A stretch of 64,000 bases of DNA from Stappia sp. WLB 29 (GTDB taxonomy: Bacteria > Pseudomonadota > Alphaproteobacteria > Rhizobiales > Stappiaceae). The translations under genes were made by a program, and so were the position numbers. This document shows, piece after piece, positions 33,028 to 41,804 of the stretch. The notes beneath the pieces were generated by a model that worked only from the letters and a program-made list of their open reading frames with translations, was not told the DNA's origin and made no database searches. The stretch lies in the NCBI RefSeq assembly GCF_023507705.1, contig NZ_JALBGD010000008.1:1-64000 (forward strand). Reading direction: 5' to 3'. The first letter of the stretch is position 1; each line of letters begins with the position of its first letter.

Positions 33028-35427
33028 TCATGCTGCTTCCTGAAGCGGCGATGTCACGGTTTCAAAGGCAAGGCCGGGCCGGTAGCGGGCCGAGACCTTT
33101 CCGTCTTCCAGCAGCAGCAGGTGCATCCAGCCGTTGTCGAAGAGGGCGCGCAGCCCCTCGTGCCGGGCAAGGATGTCGTGCACTGCCTCGCGCGGGGCCT
33201 CCACCAGCACCGACAGCCGCAGCGGCTCGTGCATCAGCCGCGCGCCGTCGCTGACCGCCTGCCAGGGCAGGCCGGCGCGCAGCCGCCCGCCATTGCCCTC
33301 GACGACGCCGATGCCGCCGACCACGTTGTGCAGCAGCTTGTTGCCGCCGCCGAAGAGCTCGGGCGCGACGGTCGAGCCGTAATATTGCAGCGAGATCCAG
33401 CTCGCCACGACCACCGGCGCGGTGAGGATCAGCTCCAGCACCTGCATGCCCTCGTCCGCCCGCCAGTCGTAGGAATGCAGGAAGGCCCGCCCGCCGAGAT
33501 CCGCCCCGGCGGTGACGCCGCGCGGGGCGGCGATGAAGGCGGAGCAGCCGGCAAGCCCCCATTCGGGCCGGGTCTCGGCCCAGTTGCGCGCCCGCAAGGC
33601 CAGCCGGTCGTGGCTGGCGCCCGGCAACCGGGCGGCCCGCTCGATCCGGGCGAGCCGTCCCGCCTGGGCGAGCTTCTCCTGCGCGAAGGCGAGATCCGCC
33701 GCATGCGCCTCCGACGGCACGTCCTTCGCAAAGAGCGTCACCTCGTCGGTGGTGGTGTCGTGCAGGCCGGCGACGAAGAGCGTGTCGGCGGCGATGGGCA
33801 GGCCCCTCTCGGCAAGGCCGGTGCGGGTCTCGGGATCGTTGAGAAGCTGCGCCAGCAGCCGCGCCGAGACCTCGCCGGTGTGGCCGCCGCAGGCGCCGCA
33901 GTGGTAGGCACTTTCCTGCGGATTGTTGGCGGTGCTGGCGCCGTGCCCGAGCAGGAGCACCAGCCGGGCATGGCCCTGCGTCATCGACATCGCCTTGAGC
34001 ACGGTTGCCGCCGTCTCGGCCTTTTGCCGGGCGGTGAGCGCCGGGTCGAGCCGCGGCGCGCAGCCGTGGTGGTCGTGATGATGCGCGGGCGCCAGCGACA
34101 GCGCATCGCGTACCAGCTTTGCCGCATAGAGCGGGCCGGCCGCCTCCACGAAGGCGAAGGAGGAGACGGCGGCCTGCCGGAACCGGTTCCACGCCCGCCG
34201 CGCCCGCGCCTTGATCCGCCCGGCGGTCTCCGCCTGCGGCTCCAGCTGGGCGGTGGAGGTCATGCCCGGCGTCAGCAGCACGGGAAGATGCGCCTCGCTT
34301 TCCACCGAGCCGTGCGGATGGTGGGCGACCGGCAAGCCGAAGAAGCCGGCAAAGCCGAGCGTGCTGATTCCGGCATCCTGACTTTCCAGCGCCCGCCGGA
34401 ACACTTCCGAGCGCACGTCGATGCAGAAGGCCGCCTGCAGGGCCGGCCGTTCGGTTTCTGCATGTTTCTCCGGCGCGTGAAGGCGGGCGGCAAGCCGCCG
34501 CTGGAAGGACCGCTCGGCCGCCTCCTGCAGGATGGCATCGGCAATCTGGTCGGCGGTGGCGCCGGGCGCCTCGCCATGGGCGGCGAGCACGCCCTGCCAC
34601 TCCTCTTTCACGGCGTCGCCGAAGGTCAGGAACAGCGCCTCCTCGAAGACCAGCCGGATGGCGAGAAGGTCCGTCAGCGTGGCGTCGGTGCTCCCCGCAA
34701 GCTCTGCCTGCCAGAGCAGGTAGCGGGCGTGCTGGGCCCAGCCGCCGAGATCGACCAGCAGCCGGTGGTAGAGGCTTTCGGCCGCAGCGCCCGTCACGCC
34801 GAGCGAGGTTGATGCGCGCAGGATCGCCCGCTCCGGCGTGTCCGGGCAGGCGGCGGCATGCCGGCAGAAGCCGGCAAGGCCGGCAAGCTCCGGTGTCAGG
34901 TCATGCTGCGCCCACTCCCGCCAGGCGGCGAAGGCGGAGCGGCCGGGCGCCGGCGTCCACAGCGCCTGGCCCCGGTCGAAATGGCCGGCGGCCCACAGTC
35001 CGGTGGTGCGGGCGACGATCTCCGGCCAGTCGGTGCCGGTGGCGCGGGCGGCAAGATCGGCGAGCGTCGGCAGCGGCGAGGGGGCGGCTGCGGGCTGCGC
35101 AAGCCGGGCCCGCAAGCTCTCGATGTCTGCCGGCTTGTCGGCGAAGGGCGCGGCATCGAGCGCGTCCTGCAGGTCCTGATCGGAGATCTCGCCAGAGGCC
35201 AGCGCATCGGCCTGCAGGCGCCGCGCCGGCACGATGTCGCTGCCGGCGACCCGTGCGAGGCGCGCGGCGGCGGTGCCCATGTCCTCGCCGGTCTGGCCGA
35301 GGAATGGGTTGACGGCGACAGTCGCATCCAGCGGGAAGGCCGGAGGCACCCGCCGGGCGGCCCGGTCGGCGGCCTGGAGAAGAGCGGTCACCTGCGGCGT
35401 GGCAAGAGAAGTCGGAGGCGTGAGCAT
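33028..35427 (-). CDS. dabA: DabA, catalytic subunit of the inorganic-carbon (DAB) pump (UPF0753/DUF2309)
   Basis: A 799-residue cytosolic or peripheral protein. The zinc site of DabA is recognisable: C335 and D337 in FCIDVRSE, H495 in LLGHGAS and C510 in AYHCGACGG. The spacing (C-x-D, then H to C 15 residues apart) matches the characterised Halothiobacillus protein. Known role: a beta-carbonic-anhydrase-like site that makes bicarbonate vectorially, energised by the DabB cation channel. Next to the DabB-type gene with a 29-base gap, on the same strand. Supports CO2 hydration and retention, probably for growth at low CO2. Confidence 0.93.
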   Translation of the reverse strand: MLTPPTSLATPQVTALLQAADRAARRVPPAFPLDATVAVNPFLGQTGEDMGTAAARLARVAGSDIVPARRLQADALASGEISDQDLQDALDAAPFADKPADIESLRARLAQPAAAPSPLPTLADLAARATGTDWPEIVARTTGLWAAGHFDRGQALWTPAPGRSAFAAWREWAQHDLTPELAGLAGFCRHAAACPDTPERAILRASTSLGVTGAAAESLYHRLLVDLGGWAQHARYLLWQAELAGSTDATLTDLLAIRLVFEEALFLTFGDAVKEEWQGVLAAHGEAPGATADQIADAILQEAAERSFQRRLAARLHAPEKHAETERPALQAAFCIDVRSEVFRRALESQDAGISTLGFAGFFGLPVAHHPHGSVESEAHLPVLLTPGMTSTAQLEPQAETAGRIKARARRAWNRFRQAAVSSFAFVEAAGPLYAAKLVRDALSLAPAHHHDHHGCAPRLDPALTARQKAETAATVLKAMSMTQGHARLVLLLGHGASTANNPQESAYHCGACGGHTGEVSARLLAQLLNDPETRTGLAERGLPIAADTLFVAGLHDTTTDEVTLFAKDVPSEAHAADLAFAQEKLAQAGRLARIERAARLPGASHDRLALRARNWAETRPEWGLAGCSAFIAAPRGVTAGADLGGRAFLHSYDWRADEGMQVLELILTAPVVVASWISLQYYGSTVAPELFGGGNKLLHNVVGGIGVVEGNGGRLRAGLPWQAVSDGARLMHEPLRLSVLVEAPREAVHDILARHEGLRALFDNGWMHLLLLEDGKVSARYRPGLAFETVTSPLQEAA

Positions 35428-35456
35428 CTCGGGATCTTTCTGCGGATCGGAACGGA

Positions 35457-37022
35457 TCAATTGGACGAGGGGAGCCGGAAGCCGCCGATCAGGCGGTCGA
35501 GCGTTGCATTGACGTAGAAGCCGTTGGCGAAGTGGACCCGCAGACCCGCCGTCGCCGGATGATGCGCCCAGTGCGGGAACAGCGCCTGCGCGATGGCGAC
35601 ACCGCCGAAGGATGCGAGCGCCAGGGCGATCAGCGCCCATTCCAGCGGGCCGGCCTGCGGCGGGGCGGGCAGCGCGCCGCCCGCCACCAGTCCGGCCAGC
35701 ACGTGGAAGCCGAAATAGCCGATGGCGGCGGCGACCGAGGCTGTCGCGGTCTTGCGGGTGAGGGCGGCGGGGGCGGCATCGGCCAGACCCTGCGCCACCA
35801 GATAGGCGACGCCGAAGATCAGGATCGCGCCGAGCGCCAGCGCCTGGGCCGACTTCTCCAGCGGCAGCAGCGAGAAGGCGCCGGCGACAGCCGCGTAAAG
35901 AGCGAGGGCGAGCAGGAAGGCGCGCGTCACCGCGGCGATGCCGGGCGCGGCGACGGGACCCGGCCGCCGCGTCGCCTCTACCGCGCGCACCGCCGTGCCG
36001 GAGGAGAGGAAGGCGTGCGCCTTGTAGAGCGAGTGGGCGACGATGTGCAGCAGGGCGAGCGGCCACAGGCCGAGGCCGCATTGCAGCAGCATGAAGCCCA
36101 TCTGCGCCACCGTCGACCAGGCGAGCGCCGTCTTCACCGCGCTCTGGGTCAGCATGACCAGCGCGCCGAACAGGGCCGAGAAGCCGCCGAGCATGACCAG
36201 CAGCGTCATCGCCGCAGGGCTTGCCTGCACCGGCTCGGCAAGGCGGATGAGCAGCAGACCGCCGGCATTGATGATGCCCGCATGCAGCAGCGCCGAGACC
36301 GGGGTCGGGGCCTCCATCACCTCCGTGAGCCAGCCGTGCAGGGGAAAGGCCGCCGTCTTCAGCAGCGCGGCAAGGACGACCAGCAGCACGGCGATGTCGG
36401 CGGCAAGCGGCATGTCGCCGCCCCGGGCGGCCTCACTGATGCCGGCGAGCGACACCGTGCCGAAGGCGGCCCAGAAGCCGAGGGCGGCAAGCAGCAGCGC
36501 GGCGTCGCCGGCGGTCCAGGCGAGGGTGAACTTCGCCGCCGCCCGCCGGGCCTGCGGCCGCTCGCGGTAGAACAGCAGCAGCTGCCGCAGCAGCGCGCCG
36601 ACGAGGATGAAGCTGAGGATCAGGACCGGCAGGGTGGCGGCCTGCACCAGCACCAGGACGGCGGCGATGGCGGCGAGCAGCAGGCCGTGGAAGGCGCCCT
36701 CCCGCGCCTCGCCGTCGAGATAGCTGCGCGAGAAGCGCACGACCACCCAGCCGACAAAGGCGACCAGGACCGACATGACCGCCGACACCGTGTCGAGAGC
36801 AAGCGCCAGGGCGAGGGGGCCAGAGTCGTTGCTGGTGCCGATGCCGAGCGTTGCCGGCCCGCCAAGCGCCAGCTGGAGCGCGCCGGCAAGGGCGAGAGCG
36901 AGGGACAGCAGCGCGGCGCCCTCCGCCAGTGTCGGCAATGCGCCCGGTCGGCGGCCGGGATGAGCCAGGGCGAAGGCGGCAAGGATCAGGAGCGGCAGGG
37001 GCGCGAGCGCTGTGGGGAACAT
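35457..37022 (-). CDS. dabB: DabB, NuoL-like membrane subunit of the inorganic-carbon pump
   Basis: A 521-residue polytopic protein of the proton-conducting membrane transporter family (NuoL/MrpA related). Characteristic segments are LLKTAAFPLHGWLTEVMEAP and LHAGIINAGGLLLIRL, containing the conserved lysine and histidine of the proton path, and LLHIVAHSLYKAHAFLSSG. The start ATG 37022 has GGAG 7 bases upstream. Always paired with DabA in known systems; couples cation flux to CO2 hydration. No complex I or Mrp genes accompany it, which supports the DAB assignment. Confidence 0.92.
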   Translation of the reverse strand: MFPTALAPLPLLILAAFALAHPGRRPGALPTLAEGAALLSLALALAGALQLALGGPATLGIGTSNDSGPLALALALDTVSAVMSVLVAFVGWVVVRFSRSYLDGEAREGAFHGLLLAAIAAVLVLVQAATLPVLILSFILVGALLRQLLLFYRERPQARRAAAKFTLAWTAGDAALLLAALGFWAAFGTVSLAGISEAARGGDMPLAADIAVLLVVLAALLKTAAFPLHGWLTEVMEAPTPVSALLHAGIINAGGLLLIRLAEPVQASPAAMTLLVMLGGFSALFGALVMLTQSAVKTALAWSTVAQMGFMLLQCGLGLWPLALLHIVAHSLYKAHAFLSSGTAVRAVEATRRPGPVAAPGIAAVTRAFLLALALYAAVAGAFSLLPLEKSAQALALGAILIFGVAYLVAQGLADAAPAALTRKTATASVAAAIGYFGFHVLAGLVAGGALPAPPQAGPLEWALIALALASFGGVAIAQALFPHWAHHPATAGLRVHFANGFYVNATLDRLIGGFRLPSSN

Positions 37023-37107
37023 GTGGGATCTCCGCAAGTGAAGTGCGCGCCGGAGATACCGCTTGCCACTATTCAAGAAAATTACATATTTAAGCGGAAA
37101 TCATTCT

Positions 37108-37119
37108 GTTCAATGGAAC
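37108..37119. promoter_or_regulatory. Palindrome in the dabBA/LysR divergent promoter
   Basis: GTTCAATGGAAC (GTTC-N4-GAAC) lies 19 bases before the LysR start, in an AT-rich pocket (37070-37125) between the divergent genes. Plausible LysR or RNA polymerase contact site; binder inferred. Confidence 0.35.
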
Positions 37120-37137
37120 GATCCATAGGAGAGGCCG

Positions 37138-38052
37138 ATGCCGCCGCTCAATCTCCATCACCTCCGGTTGTTCAGCGCCGTCGCCGAGGACGGGACGCTG
37201 ACCGGCGCCGCGCGCCGGCTCAACCTGTCGGCTTCCGCCCTGTCGGCGCAGGTGAAGACGCTGGAGGGGGCGCTGGGCCACGATCTCTTCGAGCGGCGCG
37301 GGCGCGGCCTGGTGCTGACCGAGGCGGGGCGCATCGCCCTCGACCATGCGCAGGCGATCTTCCGCACGGCCGAGGACCTGTCGGCGACGCTGAAGGGCGG
37401 CGGGCAGAAGCCGCGCGCCCTGCGCGTCGGGGCGCTGAGCACCCTGTCGCGCAACCTGCAGATCCAGTTCCTGATGCCGGTGATCGGCAAGCCGGACGTC
37501 GATGTGGTGGTGCGCTCGGGCAGCCAGAAGGAACTGCTGGCCGGGCTGGAATCGCTGGCGCTGGACGTGGTGCTGACCAATGTGGCACCGGCGCGCGACG
37601 AGGCCCGCCGCTATCTCGTCCACCGCATCGCCGAGCAGGCGGCGAGCCTGATCGGCACGCCGGAGCGGGCCGGGCAGGGGCGTTCGCTGGTGGATCTGCT
37701 GGCGCGCGAGCCCCTGGTGCTGCCGACCCGCGAAACGGCGATCCGCGCCGGTTTCGACGTGCTGGCCGCCCGGCTCGGCGTCGTGCCGCGCATCGCCGCG
37801 GAGGTCGACGACATGACGATGATCCGCCTGCTGGCGCGCGAGGATGCGGGGCTTGCCGTCATTCCGCCGATCGTCGTGCGGGACGAACTGGCGAACGGCG
37901 TGCTGGTGGAGGCCGGCCCGCTGCCCGGCATCACAGAGGTCTTCCTGGCGGTGACGGTGGAGCGGCGCTTTCCCAATCCGCTGCTGGCGGACCTCCTGTT
38001 CCGTACGCCCGAGGGGGTGCCGGCAAACTCCGGGGACGGGGCGGGGACATGA
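37138..38052 (+). CDS. LysR-family regulator divergent from dabBA
   Basis: A 304-residue LTTR with an N-terminal helix-turn-helix (GTLTGAARRLNLSASALSAQ, residues about 21-40) and a typical effector domain (VGALSTLSRNLQIQFLMPVI). The N-terminal LNLHHLRLFSAVAEDG pattern is NhaR/CbbR-like. Divergent orientation and a 115-base shared control region imply that it regulates the DAB operon. LTTRs such as CbbR and CcmR control carbon uptake elsewhere, so a CO2- or metabolite-responsive role is a reasonable inference. Confidence 0.88.
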   Translation: MPPLNLHHLRLFSAVAEDGTLTGAARRLNLSASALSAQVKTLEGALGHDLFERRGRGLVLTEAGRIALDHAQAIFRTAEDLSATLKGGGQKPRALRVGALSTLSRNLQIQFLMPVIGKPDVDVVVRSGSQKELLAGLESLALDVVLTNVAPARDEARRYLVHRIAEQAASLIGTPERAGQGRSLVDLLAREPLVLPTRETAIRAGFDVLAARLGVVPRIAAEVDDMTMIRLLAREDAGLAVIPPIVVRDELANGVLVEAGPLPGITEVFLAVTVERRFPNPLLADLLFRTPEGVPANSGDGAGT

Positions 38053-38061
38053 TCGGCATGC

Positions 38062-38136
38062 AAACGCGCTAAACGCGAAAGACAATCCTTTCAAACGCGC
38101 GTGAGTTGAAATGTCTGCACGCGTTTTAGGCAGACA
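38062..38136. promoter_or_regulatory. AAACGCG repeat array and inverted repeat upstream of the Lrp gene
   Basis: AAACGCG occurs at 38062-38068, 38071-38077 and 38093-38099, and its complement CGCGTTT at 38120-38126. TGTCTG (38112-38117) and CAGACA (38131-38136) form an inverted repeat around the last copy. The cluster lies 10-85 bases after the DAB-linked LysR stop and 119-193 bases before the Lrp start. Possible binding array; regulator unknown. Confidence 0.4.
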
Positions 38137-38254
38137 CTGCCTACCCGCTTTTTTCGACGGCTTCGAAGTTTAGAAGGCTCATTCTCCGCTGGACTTGGAT
38201 TTTCATTTTTGTAGGATGAATATCCTAACAAAAATTCCAGAGGTAGAACGAACG

Positions 38255-38731
38255 ATGCAAATTGATGAGTTCGATAGGAAAATACTTTCTGTAATTCAAG
38301 ATGATGCTAGCCTATCCATAGCTCAGGTTTCTGAGAAGGTAGGTCTCTCGACAACGCCATGTTGGCGTCGCCTCCAGAAGCTCGAGCGAGAGGGGTATAT
38401 CGACGGCCGCGTAACGCTTTTGAATCAAAGCAGGATCGGCCTCGAGCTCACGGTTTTCGTGATGATACGGACCAGCCAGCACAACACAGCCTGGCTGGAG
38501 AAGTTCAACAGCGTCGTGAGTCTATTCCCGGAAATCGTGGAAGTGAACCGACTGGCGGGCGAGTATGACTATCTCTTGAAGGTAATCACCAAGAGCAATT
38601 CGTCCTACGACGCCTTCTACAAGAAGTTCATCAATCTCATCGAGCTCAATGATGTCACATCCTGTTTCTCAATGGAACAAATCAAGCGAAGTACCCGACT
38701 ACCACTCGACGCTGTCGATGGCGGACGCTGA
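38255..38731 (+). CDS. Lrp/AsnC-family transcriptional regulator
   Basis: A 158-residue regulator. The N-terminal helix-turn-helix is SLSIAQVSEKVGLSTTPCWR (about residues 20-39), followed by a RAM/ligand-sensing domain with NRLAGEYDYLLKVI. AGAGG lies about 10 bases before ATG 38255; an earlier ATG at 38216 would add 13 residues. Its first 200 bases use AT-rich codons (aaa, ata, cta, tct), unlike the genes on either side. The next gene begins inside it. As first gene of the thiazoline/cysteine-type cluster it probably senses an amino acid and controls the operon. Confidence 0.88.
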   Translation: MQIDEFDRKILSVIQDDASLSIAQVSEKVGLSTTPCWRRLQKLEREGYIDGRVTLLNQSRIGLELTVFVMIRTSQHNTAWLEKFNSVVSLFPEIVEVNRLAGEYDYLLKVITKSNSSYDAFYKKFINLIELNDVTSCFSMEQIKRSTRLPLDAVDGGR

Positions 38732-40457
38732 CGCGCGCATCGCGCGGATCCGCGCCGGCGTCATCGGCGAGGGCCGGGCGATCGAAACCCCCTTCGGCGT
38801 GCGGCCTCTCGTCTATGCGGACTATGTTGCCTCCGGGCGCGGACTGTCCTTCATCGAGGACCTGATCCGCGACCGCATCCTCCCCGACTACGGCAACACC
38901 CACACGGAAACCTCCTATACCGGCCGCCAGACGACGGTGCTGCGCGAGGCCGCCCGCGAGACCATCCGCAAGGCGGTCGGCGCAGACCAGCGCCATGCGG
39001 TGATCTTCACCGGCTCCGGCGCCACCTCGGCCGTCAACAAGCTGGTGCGCGCCCTGCAATTGCAGGGCCGCCTGCCGCGGCGGGCCTCTGTCGCCGAGAC
39101 GCCTCAGAGCGAGCTGCCGGTGGTCTTCGTCGGCCCCTACGAGCACCATTCCAACGACCTGCCGTGGCGCGAGACCGGCGCCCGCATCCGCCGCATTCCG
39201 CTGAACGCGGCCGGCGGCATCTGCCTCGACACGCTGGCGCGCGAACTCGCCGCCGTCGGCGAGGGCGTGCCGCGCTTCGGCGTGTTCTCGGCCGCCTCCA
39301 ACGTCACCGGCGTCAAGAGCGACGTGCGGGCGATTGCGAAGCTCCTGCATGCCCATGGCGCCCTGTTCTTCTGCGACTATGCGGCCGGCGCCCCCTACAT
39401 GCCGATCTGCATTGGCGAGACGGCGGAAGGGGCGGGCGATCACATCGACGCGCTGTTCCTGTCGCCGCACAAGTTCGTCGGCGGGCCGGGCGCGTCCGGC
39501 CTGCTGATCTGCGACAAGGCGCTGTTCGAGGGCATCGAGCCGACCGCCACCGGCGGCGGCACGGTCAGCTACGTGACCGCGGAAGGACATTGCTACGTCT
39601 CCAGCGTCGAGCGGCGCGAGGAAGCGGGCACGCCCAACATCGTCGGCGACATCAAGGCGGGCCTGGCGCTGGAGCTGAAGGACTGCGTCGGCGCGCACGA
39701 GATCGAGCGCCGCGAGGCGGCGATGGTGGCGCGGGCCATGCGCAACTGGGCGCAGGACCCGAATATCGAGCTGCTGGGGCCGCTCGACGCCGAGCGCATC
39801 GGCGTCTTCGCGCTGAACATCCGCAGCGGCTCCAAGAAGCTGCATTACGGTCTCGTCGTCGCGCTGCTGAACGACCTGTTCGGCATCCAGGCGCGCGGCG
39901 GCTGCTCCTGCGCCGGGCCTTACGGCCATGCGCTGCTGGGAATCGGCGACGACGATGCGCTGCGCCACCAGCAGGAGGTGCGCGGCGGGCAGAGCGTGCT
40001 GCGGCCGGGCTGGGTGCGGCTCGGGTTCAACTACTTCTTCGACGAGCGCACCACCGACTACATCATCGAGGCGGTGCGCTTCGTCGCAGCCCACGGTGCG
40101 GCCTTCATGTCGCTCTACAAGGTCAACCCGCAGTCCGGCGTGTGGGCGATGAGCGGGGCCGTGCGTCCCAAGGCGCGGCCTGCAACGCTGCTCGAGGCGC
40201 TTGCCCCCGATGCCGCGCTGCAGCAAACTGGCGAGGCGAACGTGCCGGACTTCGACACGTGTCTTGAAACGGCGCGGCGGCTGGCCGCCGAGCAGGAAGC
40301 GGCGCTTGCCGGCCTTGCCGGGGATCCCTGCGGCGATTGCGGCGAGGACGACAGCCTGCGCTGGTTCTGGCGGCCCGAGGAACTGCCGCTTCTCCACAGC
40401 CAGTTGATCGCCGGGGCGAGAACTTCTATCCACAAACCCCCGTCCCGGGCCTCTTGA
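38649..40457 (+). CDS. Class V aminotransferase-fold enzyme, cysteine-desulfurase-like
   Basis: A PLP enzyme of 602 residues if started at 38649 (83-base overlap with the Lrp gene) or 579 if started at 38718; neither start has a strong ribosome-binding site. The PLP lysine is K275 in SPHKFVGGPG. RGGCSCAGPYG (C419, C421) aligns with the RTGHHCA active-site loop of SufS/CsdA, so the catalytic cysteine of cysteine desulfurases appears retained at C421. The C-terminal 100 residues are extra relative to SufS and include a CGDCG motif before DDSLRWFWRPEE. Likely removes sulfur or an amino group from a cysteine-like substrate. Confidence 0.82.
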   Translation: MMSHPVSQWNKSSEVPDYHSTLSMADADARIARIRAGVIGEGRAIETPFGVRPLVYADYVASGRGLSFIEDLIRDRILPDYGNTHTETSYTGRQTTVLREAARETIRKAVGADQRHAVIFTGSGATSAVNKLVRALQLQGRLPRRASVAETPQSELPVVFVGPYEHHSNDLPWRETGARIRRIPLNAAGGICLDTLARELAAVGEGVPRFGVFSAASNVTGVKSDVRAIAKLLHAHGALFFCDYAAGAPYMPICIGETAEGAGDHIDALFLSPHKFVGGPGASGLLICDKALFEGIEPTATGGGTVSYVTAEGHCYVSSVERREEAGTPNIVGDIKAGLALELKDCVGAHEIERREAAMVARAMRNWAQDPNIELLGPLDAERIGVFALNIRSGSKKLHYGLVVALLNDLFGIQARGGCSCAGPYGHALLGIGDDDALRHQQEVRGGQSVLRPGWVRLGFNYFFDERTTDYIIEAVRFVAAHGAAFMSLYKVNPQSGVWAMSGAVRPKARPATLLEALAPDAALQQTGEANVPDFDTCLETARRLAAEQEAALAGLAGDPCGDCGEDDSLRWFWRPEELPLLHSQLIAGARTSIHKPPSRAS

Positions 40458-40470
40458 GAACGGACCGCCC

Positions 40471-41769
40471 ATGTTTTCCAGCAAGCAGATCTCGGCATCC
40501 CTTTGGGCGGACACCGCCCCGCCGCGACAGGCGGCACCGGCCGTCGCCGGCCGCATCGAGACCGATGTGGCGGTCATCGGCGGGGGATTCTCGGGCCTTT
40601 CCACGGCGCTGCATCTGGCAAGGGCCGGGCACCGGGCAATGGTGCTGGAAGGCATGGAGGTCGGCTTCGGCGGATCGGGCCGCAACAACGGCCAGGTGAT
40701 CCCGACCATGACGGCGGCCGAGCCGGACGCGATCGAGACGCGATTCGGCGAGGCCGGCGAGCGGTTCGTCGCCCTGGTGCGCGACAGCGCCTCCTACCTG
40801 TTCGACACCGTCCGCGAGGAAGGGATCGACTGCGAGGCGGAGCAGACGGGCTGGTTCCAGCCCGCGCACCGGGAAAGCCGGCTGAAGCTGAGCCGGGCCC
40901 GCGTCGAGGCCTGGGCGAAGCGCGGCGCGCCGGCCCGCCTGGTGGAGGCGGCCGAATGCGCCGAGCTGCTCGGCTCGGATCGCTGGTTCGGCGGCATGTA
41001 CAACCCGACCGGAGGCCATATCAACCCGCTGGCGCTGGCGCGCGGCCTGGCAAGCGCCTGCGAGGCCAAGGGCGTTGCGATCCACGAGAAGAGCCCCGTC
41101 GAGGCGGTGGAACGGCGCGAGGGCCGCTGGCACCTGCGCACCCCGTCCGGCGAGGTCGTCGCCCGCTCCGTGATGCTGGCCAGCAACGCCTATACGGGCT
41201 TCCTGTCCTCGCAGCTGGCGCCGAAGGTGGCACGCTCCGTCGTGCCGGTCCTGTCCTGGCAGATGGCGACGCGTCCGCTCACCGAGGCGCAGCGCGAGGT
41301 GGTCGTGCCGGGCCGCCAGGCCGTCTCCGACACCCATGGCGACCTGCATTTCTTCCGCTACGACAGGCGGAACCGCCTGGTGACCGGCGGCGCGCTGGCA
41401 CTCGGTCACAACGGCCCGGACCGGCTGCGCGAGATCGTCGGCCGCCGGCTGCAGACGGCCTTCCCGGTGCTCGGAAAGCCGGAATTCGACTTCGTGTGGA
41501 ACGGCTATATCGGCATGACCGAGGACCGGTTCCCCTTCATCTGCCAGCTCGGCCCCGACTTCTGGTGCTGGGCCGGCTGCAACGGCCGCGGTGTCGCCCT
41601 TTCGGTGTCGCTCGGCCGGGAATTCGCAGCGGCGATCGCCGGCACTCCGGTCTCGCAGCTCGCCCTGCCTATGTCCGATCCCAAGCCAATCCCCCTGCAC
41701 GGTCTGGTCAAGACCTTCGCCCCGCCGGTGATGCTTCAGCTGTACCGGTGGCGCGACGGCCGCGACTGA
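40471..41769 (+). CDS. FAD-dependent amino-acid/amine oxidoreductase (DadA/PuuB-like)
   Basis: A 432-residue flavoenzyme. FAD motif VAVIGGGFSGLSTALHLARA lies near residue 33, followed by GFGGSGRNNGQVIPT, which is typical of gamma-glutamylputrescine- and sarcosine-type oxidases. The C-terminus has NGYIGMTEDRFPFICQLGPD and CNGRGVALSVSLG. It lies 13 bases after the class V gene and 35 before the first ATC-hydrolase-like gene. Expected to oxidise a C-N bond of an amino compound brought in by the Liv-type system. Exact substrate unknown. Confidence 0.85.
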   Translation: MFSSKQISASLWADTAPPRQAAPAVAGRIETDVAVIGGGFSGLSTALHLARAGHRAMVLEGMEVGFGGSGRNNGQVIPTMTAAEPDAIETRFGEAGERFVALVRDSASYLFDTVREEGIDCEAEQTGWFQPAHRESRLKLSRARVEAWAKRGAPARLVEAAECAELLGSDRWFGGMYNPTGGHINPLALARGLASACEAKGVAIHEKSPVEAVERREGRWHLRTPSGEVVARSVMLASNAYTGFLSSQLAPKVARSVVPVLSWQMATRPLTEAQREVVVPGRQAVSDTHGDLHFFRYDRRNRLVTGGALALGHNGPDRLREIVGRRLQTAFPVLGKPEFDFVWNGYIGMTEDRFPFICQLGPDFWCWAGCNGRGVALSVSLGREFAAAIAGTPVSQLALPMSDPKPIPLHGLVKTFAPPVMLQLYRWRDGRD

Positions 41770-41804
41770 CCCAAGCAACGACAAGCAAAAGGACGATGCC
41801 CCAT

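Noticed and set aside
35532-38072. An 846-codon plus-strand open frame
   Set aside because: Antisense to dabB and then out of frame with the LysR gene; the dabB membrane helices on the other strand are convincing.
38649-40457. Naming the class V gene sufS or iscS
   Set aside because: It is much longer than SufS, lacks suf/isc neighbours and sits in a catabolic operon; only the fold and active-site pattern are supported.
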